Assembly: GCA_963556145.1 (NCBI GenBank)
Contig: OY744462.1
Span: 806,001 to 870,000 of the forward strand
DNA from: Hygrocybe punicea
Taxonomy: Eukaryota; Basidiomycota; Agaricomycetes; Agaricales; Hygrophoraceae
Length of the DNA stretch: 64,000 nt
Direction of reading: 5' to 3'
Shown: positions 23,462 through 35,463 of the stretch, one piece after another
Position numbering within the stretch: the first letter of the stretch is position 1
Layout: each line of letters begins with the position of its first letter
Made by a program: the position numbers and the translations under genes
Notes under the pieces: generated by a model
What the model saw: only the letters and a program-made list of their open reading frames with translations
Told to the model about the DNA's origin: nothing
The model's database searches: none

Positions 23462-23557
23462 ACTTGCAGAATTGGTTTCAGGTTGGTACATACCATGTGT
23501 CCTTTGCTTAGCCCCTCTTCGTATACCAGTTTGCATGTTGTAGTGGGCCTTTATGAT

Positions 23558-24607
23558 ACAGTGATTCTTTGTTCCAAAGACCTATAAGAATATCCCAAGG
23601 GATATTTTATTTGTCCCATGGGCTGTTTTCTAAGATGAGATAGGTATCCCATGGGATATTCTATGTGTCCCATGGGCTTTTTCTTGGGTGATGTAAATAT
23701 CCCAAGGGACATTCTTTGTGTCCCATGGGTTGCTTTGATGTGTCCCATGGGCTTTTTCTTGGGTAAGGTAAATATCCCAAGGGATATTTTTCATTTCCCA
23801 TGGGCTGTTTCTGTAATAACAAAAGTATCCCAAGGGATATTCTACGTGTCCCATGGGCTGTTTTCTAAGACAGGATAATTAGCCCATGGGTTATTCTATG
23901 TGTCCCATGGGCTTTTCTTGGGTAAGGTAAATATCCCAAGGGATATTTTTCATGTCCCATGGGCTGTTTTCTAAGACAACAAAAGTATCCCAAGGGATAT
24001 TCTACGTGTCCCATGGGCTGTTTTCTAAGACAACATAAGTATCCCATGGAATATTCTATGTGTCCCATGGGCTTTTCTCAGGTAAGATAAGTATCCCAAG
24101 GGACATTCTTTGTGTCCCATGGGTTGCTTTCTGGGATAAAATTAATATCCCAAAGGATATTTTATGTGTCCCATGGGCTGTTTCTACAACCACCGGAATA
24201 TCTCCTGGGATACTATTACAGTTCCTAGGCCTTTCAATCAAAAAACATCAGCTTGAGCTGAGACAACACTATCTCTGGCTATAGTAGACCTGCTTGAGAT
24301 ATTTCTATAATATATCCTAGAAAAATATATATTCTCCTTGATGGTATTGTAATATATCCCATGGGATCATATTTTTAGGCCATGGTCCTTTGTCAAAATC
24401 ATCCCTTGGGATAACTATTCAGGCGTTGGGCTTCTTTGGAAATTGTCCCTATGGATCAAAATATATCCCTACGCCTTCCTACAGTCAGAATGTCCCTGGG
24501 GCCATAAATTGTCCTTGGGAGTACCATGTTTATATGAACACTTAGATGGAACACCTATAGAGTTGTGTTACATCTAATTAGTTGGGGCTAGGTGGTCGCC
24601 TGAAGTG
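23558..24607 (-). repeat. Right inverted end of the KDZ transposon with palindrome array
   Basis: Reverse complement of the left end. The array at 23590-24180 uses the same 52-54-bp units (TCCCATGGGCTG... and TATCCCAAGGGATATT) with a different unit number and order. The unique part, 24185-24607, matches 14445-14865 with only scattered substitutions. Confidence 0.85.
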
Positions 24608-24618
24608 GTTACTACTTA

Positions 24619-25311
24619 TTGCTATTTGCAGTTATTTTGGCACATGTAACATAATCACAAATTTATCATGTTTCAATTGTAACTCCTTTGAGCAGAATCA
24701 GATGATTAGTTTGGCAAAATTGCAGTACATTTCAATTCCTAGATGCTAATAATACAAATGAAATTATTTGTTTGATATATATACTCAGTTTGGCTTATAA
24801 ATAACTAAATTCAACATGCGGATTTTTGTGCATTTGTTATGTCTGTGAGAAGAGAAATAGATGTTTTGGTTAGTCAATAGTATATATCTTGAGGTGCTAC
24901 AATCAAATGTATAACATTCCAGGACCTCTATAATGTTTTGAAGCTGCTGTAGTGATAGGCAATAATATAAATTGCTTAAAGGCTATGTACAGGTCATTGG
25001 ATTGTTATAAAACATGTCCTAGCATCTCAAGATATATTGTGTTGACTATCTAAAACTTCTATTGCTGTTTTCAGAACATTTTCAAATCCATAAAAATCCA
25101 CAAATGAAATTTATGCATGTATAAGCCAAACTGGGTGCATATAGCACAAATTGGTTCATTTTTATTACCAGCATCTGGGAATTAGAATGTACTACAATTT
25201 TTTCTATCCAATCATCTGATTCTGCTCAAAACAAAGAAGTTAAAATTGAAATGTTGAAAACATCAAAATTATGTGATTATTTCACTTGGCCAAAATAACT
25301 GCAAATAGCAA
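24619..25311. mobile_element. Foldback element, imperfect ~290-bp inverted arms, possible Tc1/mariner-type MITE
   Basis: The left arm begins TTGCTATTTGCAGTTATTTT and the right arm is its reverse complement, ending near 25311; both are bordered by TA. Arms can be followed to about 24900 and 25010 by eye at roughly 80 percent identity (GAGCAGAATCAGATGATT, CAGTTTGGCTTATA in both). The left end lies three bases from the KDZ target duplication. No ORF. Confidence 0.6.
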
Positions 25312-25315
25312 TAAA

Positions 25316-26184
25316 TTGTGTGCCTTGTCTAAATTATAGCCCCTGCTCATTTACCATCTTCTTAACCCATATGCATTTTAGACTATTTTCTAATTTCTGA
25401 CATTAGTGTTTTTATTGACCATATCCACCAAGAATCACTTACAATTTTTCATCAGATGAAATTTTCTGAAACACTGACTTTACCTCTAGCTGCACTTTTA
25501 TCCATTTTTCATGTTCTGCCCATCTCATGAATTTGAGTTCCCAATCCAGTACAAGTAGAACAATTTAACAAGTCCTCCTTTACACCATCCTTTTTCCAAA
25601 ACAATATTAGCAGTTTGTGGTAGAGACATATTTCTTGTAGTGGCCTTGAGAATTGTCTGAATTTCCTCAGTAGCCCAGGCAATTGTTCAGTATGTGGTAG
25701 ATTAGAGGGTAAGAGTGGGTAAGAGAGATCAGAGAGATCAGAGAGGCTTGAATGAACTTCAGAAAGTTGAAACAGGGTTTGTGCAAGATTTGTGCAAGAT
25801 TGCTTTTGTAGTAACTCAGACTTGGAGTAATGCGCATCAAAAATCACATGTTTAAGATCAGGTGATTGGGAATTAGCCACATATAAAATCACATGTATAA
25901 GATCACATGATTGTTCAGTTTCATTTAAAAACCCCAAAACCTTCGTGTTTGGCCTGGAGTGCTCTTCTACTTCCAGTCCACTCACCCCAGCAGAGAGAGC
26001 TGAATTTCTCTGCTTGATGCCAGGGCACCGAAGTCCTGGTTTGGGTGCAGCCTCTGGATAGTTGTGAGCTTCAATTCTAGCCTTGACTGTCACCAGTGGG
26101 GAGGGTGGCCTCTCCACTATTCCTTGGGCATAGGCCTGGGGTGGGTGACTTTAAAGGTCCTAGTATAGATACTGTAGTCATGTA
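25316..26184. other. Unassigned stretch with one weak open frame
   Basis: A minus-strand frame is open from about 26117 to 25509 (202 codons) but begins at GTG rather than ATG. Its product has no recognised domain and contains short repeats (DLSDLSYPLLP). I cannot say whether it is coding. Confidence 0.2.
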
Positions 26185-26683
26185 CTTTTAATTTAATTTT
26201 TTTTAATTTTTTAATTTTTTAATTTTAATTTTTTCCTTGTTTATTCTCCTTTGTGGCGGACCATATGCTAGAGAATACATGCTTGTAGACTACTGAAGGT
26301 CACTGATAAAATGTGCAGAAGCAACAGGGAGGGCCAGCGGTGCTGGCCCAAGGGTGGAAAAGAGTCCACGAAATAAGGGTAACCTAGGGGTTATGGGTAT
26401 GTAGAGTATCATTAGTGGTAATGTCATGAGTGAAAAATGAAAAAAGGAAAGTGAAAGTGAAGAGGCGCAATAGGGTAAGGTGGGATAAAACAAATCAGAA
26501 CAGGAAAGAGCTAAAAGTGTGGAAGTGGACAAGTGGGAGTAGGATGATATGAGGGGAGAGCGGAGAGCATAGAGCGGAGCGCGGAGACAGACAGTGGAAG
26601 GGCAAGGTAACAACAGGGCTGCCGTGGGCGTCAAGAAGCTATGCCTGGCTCTGAGCAGGACGTGTCGGGATGGGCAGGCATGG

Positions 26684-29600
26684 TTATTGATCGGACTGCA
26701 ATTTCGGTATGTTGCCGAATGTATCCTTTAGTCTCCCTGTATCATTGATGAAGCGGAATAAAGCCGGGAGATATTTTGGCGCTGACAGAAGTTTTTTGAT
26801 GTATCCGGCGTCGCGTCCCATTACGCGCCTCATCCTGTCGCACGCATGCTCATGGGCCGGGCAACGGACGAGGAAATGCTTGACGGTTTCATGGTTTCTC
26901 TGGCAACACGGGCATACCGGGGAGTCTGCACGCTGGATTCTGTGCAGGTGGTGGTTTAGTCCAATATGTCCAGACCGCAGTTGCATGAGGATGGCCGCGT
27001 GTTTCTTTGGTAGTGATGCCGTCATGCGTCGGTATGTCGATGGTGAGAAGGTTGGGTCAATGTCGTTTACTCGTGCGAAGTGGGCAGAGTCACGCCAATA
27101 TTCCATTGCTCGCTCACGAAGCCCAGCAAGGAAAGTACGTCATACCGCCGTTTTGCTAAAGGGTAGTTTCTTGCGCAGGACTGCTGGTAGTCGCTCGTTC
27201 GAAGAGACTCTGCCTCTCGCCGCATTTTTAGCCTTCGTATCTGCCCTCTCGTTGCCTTCCGCCCCCTCGTGTCCCGGCATCCATCGCAATACTATGTTCA
27301 GGTCGTCATGTCTCCGTCTTGTCATTTCCAATCTTTTGTGAAAGATGTCGAAGATGTAGTGTGATGGCGCCAGTTTTATAAGGGTCGACGCCCGGATCGC
27401 TGCCTGGTTGTCGGTGTACATTGAGACGGTTGTGATGTTGCGCTCCTCCCTTATCAGCTCCAGTCCTAAGATCATGCCCACTCCCTCTCCTTCATATACG
27501 CCGTGGTACTTTTCCGACCCCAGTCCAAACGCCTTGCTCTTCCAGCCCCTTCGCCCCCTTCTCCGTAGAACTGCTGCCGCGCTGATCATTCCTCCGATTC
27601 CAGCCCCATCGGTGTATACCTTAATATCTGCATTATCTGCTGTCTCGCCCTCCAAAGCCTTCTCCTTCATTTCACTAATTTGTATTTCTGCCGTAGAGAC
27701 CCATTTTGGCCCTTGTTGTACATTCTGTATTGTCTCCATCTTCACTGGTTCTATATTGTAAGACCAAACGAGGTCGTGTAACGGGGTTGGGTGTCTTTTG
27801 ACGTGACGCACCCATGCGTTCTTGACGGCTTTACTTAGTGGGTGCGCCGGGGGTAGTGTAGCGATCCTCACCGCCGCGCGTTGTCGCACTTTCTCCACTA
27901 ATAGGTGCATTGGAAGCAAGTTGGCGTGCATGTCTAGGACGTCAGTCGCTGTCGTTGATAGTCCCCCTGTAATCATAATGGCCGCTTTGCGCTGTATGGA
28001 TGCCAGTCTTCTAATAATCGCCCTTCCTCTGTCTCCCCGACTCCCTGTTCGATCTGATTTTCTCCTACGCGATGTGAGGAAAACTTCAACAGCATATAAC
28101 ATTCGGGGCACAGTGATGGATAGATAGAGTCGTCTCATGTACTTAGCTGCTATGCCTCCTGCGGCTTTCAACAGTCTGGCAAACTGTAGCACCCAGTCCT
28201 GTCCCTTTTTGATTGCTGCTGCCTCCTGCTCGTGCCAGCGGAGCTCACGGTCGATGAGGACACCCAGTAGTCATATGCTGGCCTTTGACTGGATTACGAT
28301 GTTGCCCAGCACTATCGGATGTCTCTCGATAGGGATACATTTCCTGGGATTGGCCGGGTCGATACGTTTGCGTCTGGACAGGTCTAGTAGTTGGAATTTC
28401 TCCAGCCCGAACTTGCAGTTATGCTCTCTTGCCCACTGCAGTACTCCCCCATCTCTCTCCATCACATCCTTCAGTGTCGCATGCGTTTCGTCGAAGTTTG
28501 CACCCACTGCTATCACATTAGAGTTGTCAATATATAAGATGCCAGACTCCCCATCTTTCCACCTTAGTGTATCGAGTTGACCGGTGTTGTATAATATGTA
28601 GCATATTTGTGAGAATGGATCTCCTTGATCCAAGCCATTGTCGATGTTGAATGTTTCTGAAGTGAAGTCATCAAACGTCAGTACCGTGCACCGCTTCTCC
28701 AGCCGTCGTTCCATCCACTCGACGATTTCCACTGGTACGCCCCTCTCTCTCATATTGTGTAACAGCCAGTCCACCGCTGTGCTGGGAAACGCACCCTTTA
28801 CGTCCAGTGACAGTACTGACACAACTTTACCCCTTCGCCACGCATCTTTGACTATCTTGACGAGGTGCAGTAGAGCATCTGTTGCACTGCGTCCCGGTCT
28901 CCCTCTGAAATGGTATGGTGGGATCAGCCCTCTCTTCTCGCACATACATACTACATCCTCCGTCATGCATGCGTTTAGCAGCCTGGCATACCCATTCGAT
29001 AATACGACTGGCCTCCATGCTCCCGGTATTGCGTAGTTTGGCTTCCCCAGTTTCTTCAATACTGTTAGAGGCGTGCAACTCCGGAAGGATCGGAGTTCTT
29101 CGGAGGAGCGGAGACGTCAACTCTTGAAGTAGGTTCACTACTTCCTTAAGTCGTATTGAGAAGACGTGGACGGAGTGGAGTTAGTCCGGAGTTCCGGACT
29201 AAGTACTAAGATAACTAATGAGCTTAAGGGAAAGCCTTAAGTTTGAGAGTGGGTAAGAAATAAGGAACTCAAGTTGATTTTCTGAACGGAGTTACAGGAC
29301 ATTGTAGTTCTAGTTTATATACTTGGTAGACTAATTGTCATGTCCTTGGAGACGTGAAGACAATATGAACTCCGGAAAGAGGACCGGAGTTCGGAAGAAA
29401 ATAAAAGGGATAAAAGGTTGCTACGTACGGTGACAAGTAAACAAAGGGGAGGAAGAGAAAAGGAGGTCGGAGTAAACGGAGATGGGGAAGAATAGTAATT
29501 AACAAGAGAAGAACAATAACGTACGTGAGAAGATAAGATAAGATAAGATAAGATAAGTCGGCGGAAAAGTCCGGAGCGGAGTTCGTCGGAATCCGGCGGA

Positions 29601-31186
29601 GCTGCATGGGATATGACAAATACTGGCGTTTCCGTCTCTGCCCATTTTTCCGGGTATGTTTTGAGTGTGAATGTGGCCCTGAAAATAGGCCCTAAGTATG
29701 GCACAAGGAGCTCCCGAGCCTGTATGAAAACAATGTTCGGGATCGTGCCTGTCTTCGTTGCCTTGTATGGTTTCATTTTCTGGATTGCACGGTGTATCTG
29801 TTTGTCAGTGATGAGCTCAAACCTCCATGCTGGTTGTGGGTATACTGGTTGTTCTGGCACTGATGACGTCGGTGGCTTCGGTGAGAAAAAAGTTTCATAG
29901 AACTATTTTCCTTTCTCCTCGTTGCTTACCGCTTCCCTCGTCACTCCTGTCATTATATTTGTCTCACGCAGTGTCAGTATTCTTGCTCGTCCTCCGTCTG
30001 AGGCTGCCCCCGTCACTAAACGACTTGCTGTCCACATATCGGATCCGCCAATTTCCTCCAGCCACTTGACCCAATGTTCTGTTTTCGTACATCGTATTTG
30101 CTCGGAGTAGTCATTTCTAGTCCTCCGATATTCCTCATGCACAGGGTGTATACAGTCTGCGCGATGGTGGTACGACTTTCGTCCTAGGTTCCTTACCTTC
30201 GTGCGCATGACTGACAGCTCATCGCTCCACCACCTTTTGCTGTAGGGGGATGGTTTCGTCATTGGCACGGCCTCCGTTATTGCCTTTCGTATTACTTCGT
30301 CCAGTTCCTGTATTGCCTTGTGTAAGTCCTCTACCTCTGCCAGCTCTCCAGGTTCGCCCAGACCTCTTAGCCCTTCCTCGAGTGTTTCCCGAAATTTCTT
30401 CCAACTTGCTTCTTGGTAATTCGGCCGCGGCTTGAATTTACTGCGCTGCACAGTAATGTCAAGCGTGTATGCTATAGGGAAATGATCCGTTTTCGCTGGC
30501 CTTTCTTCTGGGCGCGTATCACAGGATATAAAGTGGTCTAGTAGCGTATCGGTGCAGAACACGTTATCAACCCTTGTCAGGTTGTTGGTCGCCAGGGCCT
30601 GCAACGTAGGGATCCCTTCCGGCAATGCCATCTTCATGTTGTGCTGACCCACGAGTTCCAGTAATGTTGCTGCTGCCTCTAGGTTCGCGTTGGTGAACAG
30701 GTGAACGTTTCTCTCTTCGTCCCATAATGGGTGGTGCCTATTGAAGTCACCTGCCCATATATATCATATTGGCCTGGGTGCCGCGTTGTTTGCCGCTTCG
30801 CTGCCAAGATACTGATCGAGTTCCCTTAGTGCACTGTCATTGTCACAGTTATTGTATATGTTGATTATTCGGATGGTTCCAAAATGTCCAGTAAGCTGCA
30901 CCGCTGTGATGTCCGTGGATGGTAGGAGTATTGGCGCCCTTACATTGGATGCCAATAATTTGCTGATGAGTATTACTGATCGGGTGGGGGTGGTGCCATG
31001 TGTATCGTAATGACGTGGTGGGTATATGACAGTGTAATAGCTGTTAGCCTGCGTGAGGCCTTTGAAGTCGAAATACAGTTCCTGTATTAGTATGATGTCA
31101 TGTTGTTTCCCAATCGATTCAAGCATATCTAGCTGGGCGATTAATGATCTGTTAACGTTTTGTTGCCATATCGAGACTTGTCTCAT
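26684..31186 (-). pseudogene. LINE ORF2: endonuclease, reverse transcriptase, RNase H, CCHC tail
   Basis: From ATG 31186: VSIWQQNVNRSL and QELYF (endonuclease start), AGDFNRHHPLWDE, TDHFPIAYTLDI (endonuclease end), then YSKRWWSDEL. RT has QKMKPYKATKTGTIPN, is split by the solo LTR, and resumes with AIPGAWRPVVLSNGYARLL, FRGRPGRSATDALLHLV, LSLDVKGAFPS and GLDQGDPFSQ. The RT active-site box reads YIDN (28523-28534) instead of YxDD, so the second Asp is lost by G to A. RNase H keeps YTDGAG, EGEGVG, YTDNQAA and NERAD. The tail has CPCCQRNHETVKHFLVRCPAH-type CCHC. Stops: TGA at 30764, 28271 and 27140, TAG at 29903. Confidence 0.85.
29063..29618. mobile_element. Solo LTR (556 bp) inside the LINE RT
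   Basis: The sequence starts TGTTAGAGG and ends ATATGACA (TG..CA) with a 5-bp direct repeat AATAC on each side (29058-29062, 29619-29623). Removing it and one repeat restores the LINE reading TPVLKKLGKP. It contains a short AAGAT/TAAGA microsatellite near 29,538 and CGGAGTTC-rich parts. Orientation is not decided because both strands give TG..CA ends. Confidence 0.8.
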
Positions 31187-31233
31187 GAATGGACGTCTTC
31201 GGTCGGCTGTGCAGGTGGTGTTTGTTTGTGTCG

Positions 31234-33192
31234 TTACTGGTTTGATGGTCCTGCGCTTGATGAAGCTATGGGTATTGGTTGTGACAGCGGCGGCGATGTT
31301 AAGATGTATGCCGGGCCTGACAGCAGTTCATCACCCCACCCTCTGGGCATTGCTTGTCGCTCTCTATCCGCTCCCCATATGGTGTCCAAAGTCTGTTGGG
31401 ACATAGTACCTCCACTACTTCCTCCTTGATTCCGTGCCGGGTATTGCTGTGAGGGCACTAAGCCTAGTCCTCTCCCGTACCCATTCATGAGCCCTCGTCC
31501 TCTACCCGTCCTAGCTGCTGTCCCTCTGCCTCTGCTCTCTCCTGTCCAGTTACGGTTTCCCCCAGAATTACGGTCCTGTACGTTCTCCCACCAGCCATTC
31601 CCCCCCTGATCTCTTTGGTCTTGCCTCGCCCCATCATTTCTCCATGCTTGATTGAAGTCGTTCGCCTGTGGCCGTAATTCCTCCATGCGTCCCCACGTTC
31701 TCGGTTCCGCTGTGGGGAACAGCCTATATTTCGCTTCAACATTGTGTTCTTCCATCCGCTTAGTCCTCTCCTGGAAGATTCTGCAGTTACGGTCAGCGGC
31801 CCCATGCCCCATGTCTTTGCAGTTAGCACATTTGAGAGGCGCTCCTCCAGCAACATTGCACGTAGCATCATTCGTATGGTGCATCCCTGCACATCTCGCA
31901 CACACATCATGTATGGACTTGCAGTCCTTCGCTATGTGGCCGAAGCCCTGGCATTTCATGCATCATCGGGGCTCCTGTAGCAACTTCCTTGCCCGACATT
32001 GCTTCCCTTCTATGTATACACCATATTCCAGTGCATGTTTCGCCGCCTCTCGCGATACGAGCCCCAGGGTTAAGAATGCGTATCGCTGTCCCTCCGCCCT
32101 CAGATGTGCAGGCTTGATCCATCTGGCCTCACATATCGACATGCACGGGAGTGAACTGTCCTGTTCAACCCTTTCGAGGGCCATCTGCTCCTCTGGAATG
32201 AAGGTTGTGGGGACGTACTCCACTACGATTTGACATGATCTCGCTAGTAGTATAGCTGCACCTCTGAAATGTTGCATGAATTCACGTATCACGTCGCTCC
32301 TGCGCATATATCTCGCCCCCTCCATTGAGTTTAGCGAATAGATGATTGCGCCTGTCTGGGTGCGCCACGCTCCTACGAAGATCATCCCTTCTGGCCTGTC
32401 AGCTGCCATGATCCCCATCATTTCGAGGGTTAGCTTTGCTTTTTCGACCAGCTCCCTCTCAGTTAGCGCCTCCAGTGGGTCGTTCTCTGCTCTAGGGTCT
32501 TTTTTCACAACAATTTGTCTGTCCAATATGTCTCCTCTCGTGATGGATGGTGCGTGTTCTGGTGGTATCGGCATCCGCATCCTTGTCGCCACGGCATACG
32601 TCAATGGTGCATCAGTGTGTTGCTCCTGTCCTTGGTGTTGTGTGCCGTGTGGCCCGCATCCTTCGTGCGCTTCTGTCATTGTCTCCTCAAATCTTGTTGT
32701 CAGCCGATCGAATTCGCTGTGAAACTCTTCGATCGTGTTAGTTAAAGATATCGCCACTCCCTGTAGCGCCTGCTCTCTCTCGCTGATCTTGTTCTCTATA
32801 CCTGTTAGATCCTCCATGACCCGCGTGAGTCTAGAGAAGAGGGGGGTCTCCATCTCGCTAACGATCGTTGCTGCAGTCTCTCTCGCGCCACCATCTTCTT
32901 GCATCTCTTCCATCGTGAAAGCGAAAGCCCTCATGAGGTTCACAATCGATCTTGGTAGTCTCATCGTCGCTGCCACCACCTGGAGCATGACATGTGCAAG
33001 TTTCTGTGGTGTCAGATTTTCTCCTTGTGTTAGGTATCTGTCTCGTTCAAACATCACTCTACCCTGCTCTGCATCGTGGATGTCCGATGACGTGCTACTT
33101 GCCTTTATCAGGTCTTCCCTCGTCCTCTTTTGCCAAGTTTGTCCTGGTGTGATGCTGGGTGATGCGATGCCAGAAGGCGGCTTTGGTGACAT
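31234..33192 (-). pseudogene. LINE ORF1, gag-like with tandem CCHC zinc knuckles
   Basis: ATG at 33192; the frame is open to a TGA at 31963-31965 and continues in the same frame to 31234. The first part is helical and charged (LTRVMEDLTGIENKISEREQ). The second part starts right after the stop with CMKCQGFGHIAKDC, then CARCAGMHHTNDATC and CANCKDMGHGAADRNC, followed by a Gly/Arg-rich tail. Family members have Arg just before CxxCQGFGH, so the stop fits CGA to TGA. ORF2 starts 48 bp after the ORF1 stop. Confidence 0.75.
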
Positions 33193-33419
33193 CTCGTCGG
33201 GGATTTTCTTGGTACACTTATGTTACTTACGTGTACGTTGCCGTAGGAGAGGTTTTTCTTTAATACTATGTAGCATGTAGCAATCTTTGTCGTTGAGATT
33301 TAGATTGGCCGCCCTTCACGTCGTTCGGGGTCCCAGTCGGGGTGCCGCGTGGTAGAAGGTCAAGAAGGTCCTTTAATTTTATTCTTGTCCATTTAACCTT
33401 ATTATAAGGGAAAGTTATT

Positions 33420-35463
33420 GAGCCCACACTTTAATTCATGCAGCGGCATGATGGCATGGAAATTTTTGATGTTGGCAGCATTGGTCCCACACCCAGTAAG
33501 ATGGCTACATACCTCGTGAAGCCGGCACACATCAATTGATGCGGCGGCGTGTTTCGCAAGGTTGGTGCCCTACTGGTGGGGCCATTCTCGTCGTTGGGGC
33601 TGTGATAATCATGGTTGGGCATTGGTGGGGCCGTCACCATCATCGTTGTGCCATGTTGGGCATTAGTGGGGCCGCTGTCGTCGTTGGGCGTTGGCTGGGG
33701 GCCCTTTACAGCATTGGTGGGGCCGTTGCCATTGTCAATGGGTATTGGTGGGGCCGTCGGCGTTGTTGTTGGGTGTTGGCGGCCCTGTTGGGTGTGGCTT
33801 GGGTGTTGTTGGAATCCCAGTTGTTGTTGAGGGCCCCTTTGGGTGTTGGTGGGGCCGTCGTCGTCATCATTGGGCATTGGTGGCCCTTTGGCATTGGTGG
33901 GGCATTGGTGGCCCTGTTGGGTGTGGCTTGGGCGTTGTTGGGGCGCCGTCATCATTGGGGGCCTTTGTGAGGCCATCACCATCGTCCTTGGGCGTTGGCA
34001 GCTTTGGGGCATTGGTGGGGCATTGGCAGCCCTGTTGGGTGTGGCTTGGGCAGTGTTGACGCCACCGTCTTCGTTGGGGGTCTTTATGGCATTAATGGGG
34101 CTGTCGTCATCATGGTTGGGTGTTGGCAGCCCTGTTGGGTGTGGTAGGGCCGTCATCATCATTGTTGGGCGTTGGCTGCCCTGTTTGCATTGGCAGGGCC
34201 ATTGTCATCATCGTTGGGCTCCATGGTCCTCATCATCTCATTCTGCTGTCCCGGTCGTCCTCGTTTCCGTCGTCCCCGTGCCCGTGCCCGTGCCCGCTGT
34301 CCTCTTCATTGCCCCTGCCCATTGTGATCTTCCCGTTGTCGTGGTTCCCGGTTCCCATCCCCTTTCGCACCATCATCGCGTTCATTCGTTTACCCCATCG
34401 TCCACATTCTAGTCATCCTGTGTCCGCCATCTCCTTGTCACCTGCATTTGCATCCACTTGTTGCTGTTGCCTTGTTCGCGTTCATTTGGCACAAGGGTGT
34501 GGGAAAAAAAACCTACAAGTGTTTACAGCCGTTTTTGATGATCTTGACACTTTTTGAAATTTTTTGATCATTTGAAACAATATGGACTTGGTGAAAATTT
34601 CTGTGCTCTACTTTGTATCTCATGAAATACTGCATGGATTAACATGGTTATAGAGGGAAAGTTGTACTATTTCTTAAGGGCTATCTACTGCTGTAATTAC
34701 ATTTGGACAATATTTAGTGTTTGGTGACTTGTGGATGAAACAAAAGGTAAGCCAATACTTTTTGACACTCAAAATGATATTGTCAAATAATGGCATCAAA
34801 TGAGCTCCTATGAAAAAGATTGTAGGGAGGAAATTGTGCATTTTTCAAGGGCTAAAGTACATATACCGTGTTTTTCTTTATTTTTGTCTTGTGAGCTCAT
34901 AATAAGAATTCTTGTGGCATTTCATGCCTAATGCACACAATCATAGTATAGATGAAATATTGCCTCAAAGGAGAAAAATAAAGAAAAACACGGTATATGT
35001 ACTTTTAGCCCTTGAAAAAATGCACAATTTCCTCCCTACAATCTTTTTCATAGGAGCTCATTTGATGCCATTATTTGACAATATCATTTTGAGTGTCAAA
35101 AAGTATTGGCTTACCTTTTGTTTCATCCACAAGTCACCAAACACTAAATATTGTCCAAATGTAATTACAGCAGTAGATAGCCCTTAAGAAATAGTACAAC
35201 TTTCCCTCTATAACCATGTTAATCCATGCAGTATTTCATGAGATACAAAGTAGAGCACAGAAATTTTCACCAAGTCCATATTGTTTCAAATGATCAAAAA
35301 ATTTCAAAAAGTGTCAAGATCATCAAAAACGGCTGTAAATAGTCAGTAGAATAAATAAACAAGATAAATAGAATACTTACCTGTGGTGCTCTGGCATCCA
35401 CACCCGTTGTTGTGTCGTTGTTGAAAACGACAAGTGTTGTTGAACTTGCTTGCGAGAATTTCC
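33420..35463 (-). repeat. GC-rich repeat related to the interior of hAT element 1, inverted and interrupted
   Basis: Plus-strand text is rich in GGGGCCGTCGTC/TTGGTGGGGCC. Its right part (34200-34525 plus 35336-35463) is the reverse complement of 1310-1800, including GGGAAAAAAAACCTACAAGTG and the relic intron. A TCAATTGATG motif at 33533 recalls TCAATTGACG of element 1. It is split by the MITE at 34526-35335 and ends in an assembly gap, so its full extent is unknown. Open frames here are compositional. Confidence 0.6.
34526..35335. mobile_element. Long-hairpin MITE, Tc1/mariner-type, 810 bp
   Basis: Two ~360-bp arms (34526-34885 and 34976-35335) are reverse complements, differing by only two 1-bp indels in the part compared, around a ~90-bp loop. 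The ends are CAGCCGTTTTTGATGATC, bordered by TA on both sides. The related uninterrupted sequence at 1383-1400 lacks it and has a single TA at the matching point. TA duplication and CAG-starting ends fit Tc1/mariner. No ORF; any read-through transcript would form a very long hairpin. Confidence 0.85.

Larger units (their letters stand above)
14445..24607. mobile_element. Complete KDZ (Kyakuja-Dileera-Zisupton) DNA transposon, 10,163 bp
   Basis: Perfect 8-bp direct repeats GTTACTAC (14437-14444 and 24608-24615) flank inverted ends that both begin CACTTCAGGCGACCACCTAG. Each end has ~430 bp of near-identical unique sequence followed by an array of short palindromes. Inside lie two divergently arranged multi-exon genes: a KDZ transposase (15607-19211, minus) and a partner protein (19521-23461, plus). 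KDZ elements, with a large size and 8-bp target duplications, are known from basidiomycetes. Five in-frame TGA codons show the copy is probably dead as a source of transposase. Confidence 0.85.
26185..33290 (-). mobile_element. Tad-like LINE (APE endonuclease, RT, RNase H), decayed full-length copy
   Basis: On the minus strand the order is ORF1 with CCHC knuckles (33192-31234), ORF2 with endonuclease, RT, RNase H and a C-terminal CCHC (31186-26684), a ~450-bp 3' UTR, and an A-rich tail (TTTAATTTTTT runs on the plus strand, 26185-26235). RT is interrupted by a solo LTR at 29063-29618. RNase H in ORF2 fits the fungal Tad group. The 5' limit near 33,290 is a guess; no target duplication was found. 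Confidence 0.8.

Noticed and set aside
14445..24607. A TET/JBP-type dioxygenase gene carried with the KDZ element
   Set aside because: Such pairing is reported in basidiomycetes, but I saw no HxD..H dioxygenase motif in any frame of this element.
33431..34557. Open frames encoding Gly/Trp/Val or Pro/Thr/Gln repeats
   Set aside because: Same low-complexity origin as the other GC-rich repeats.
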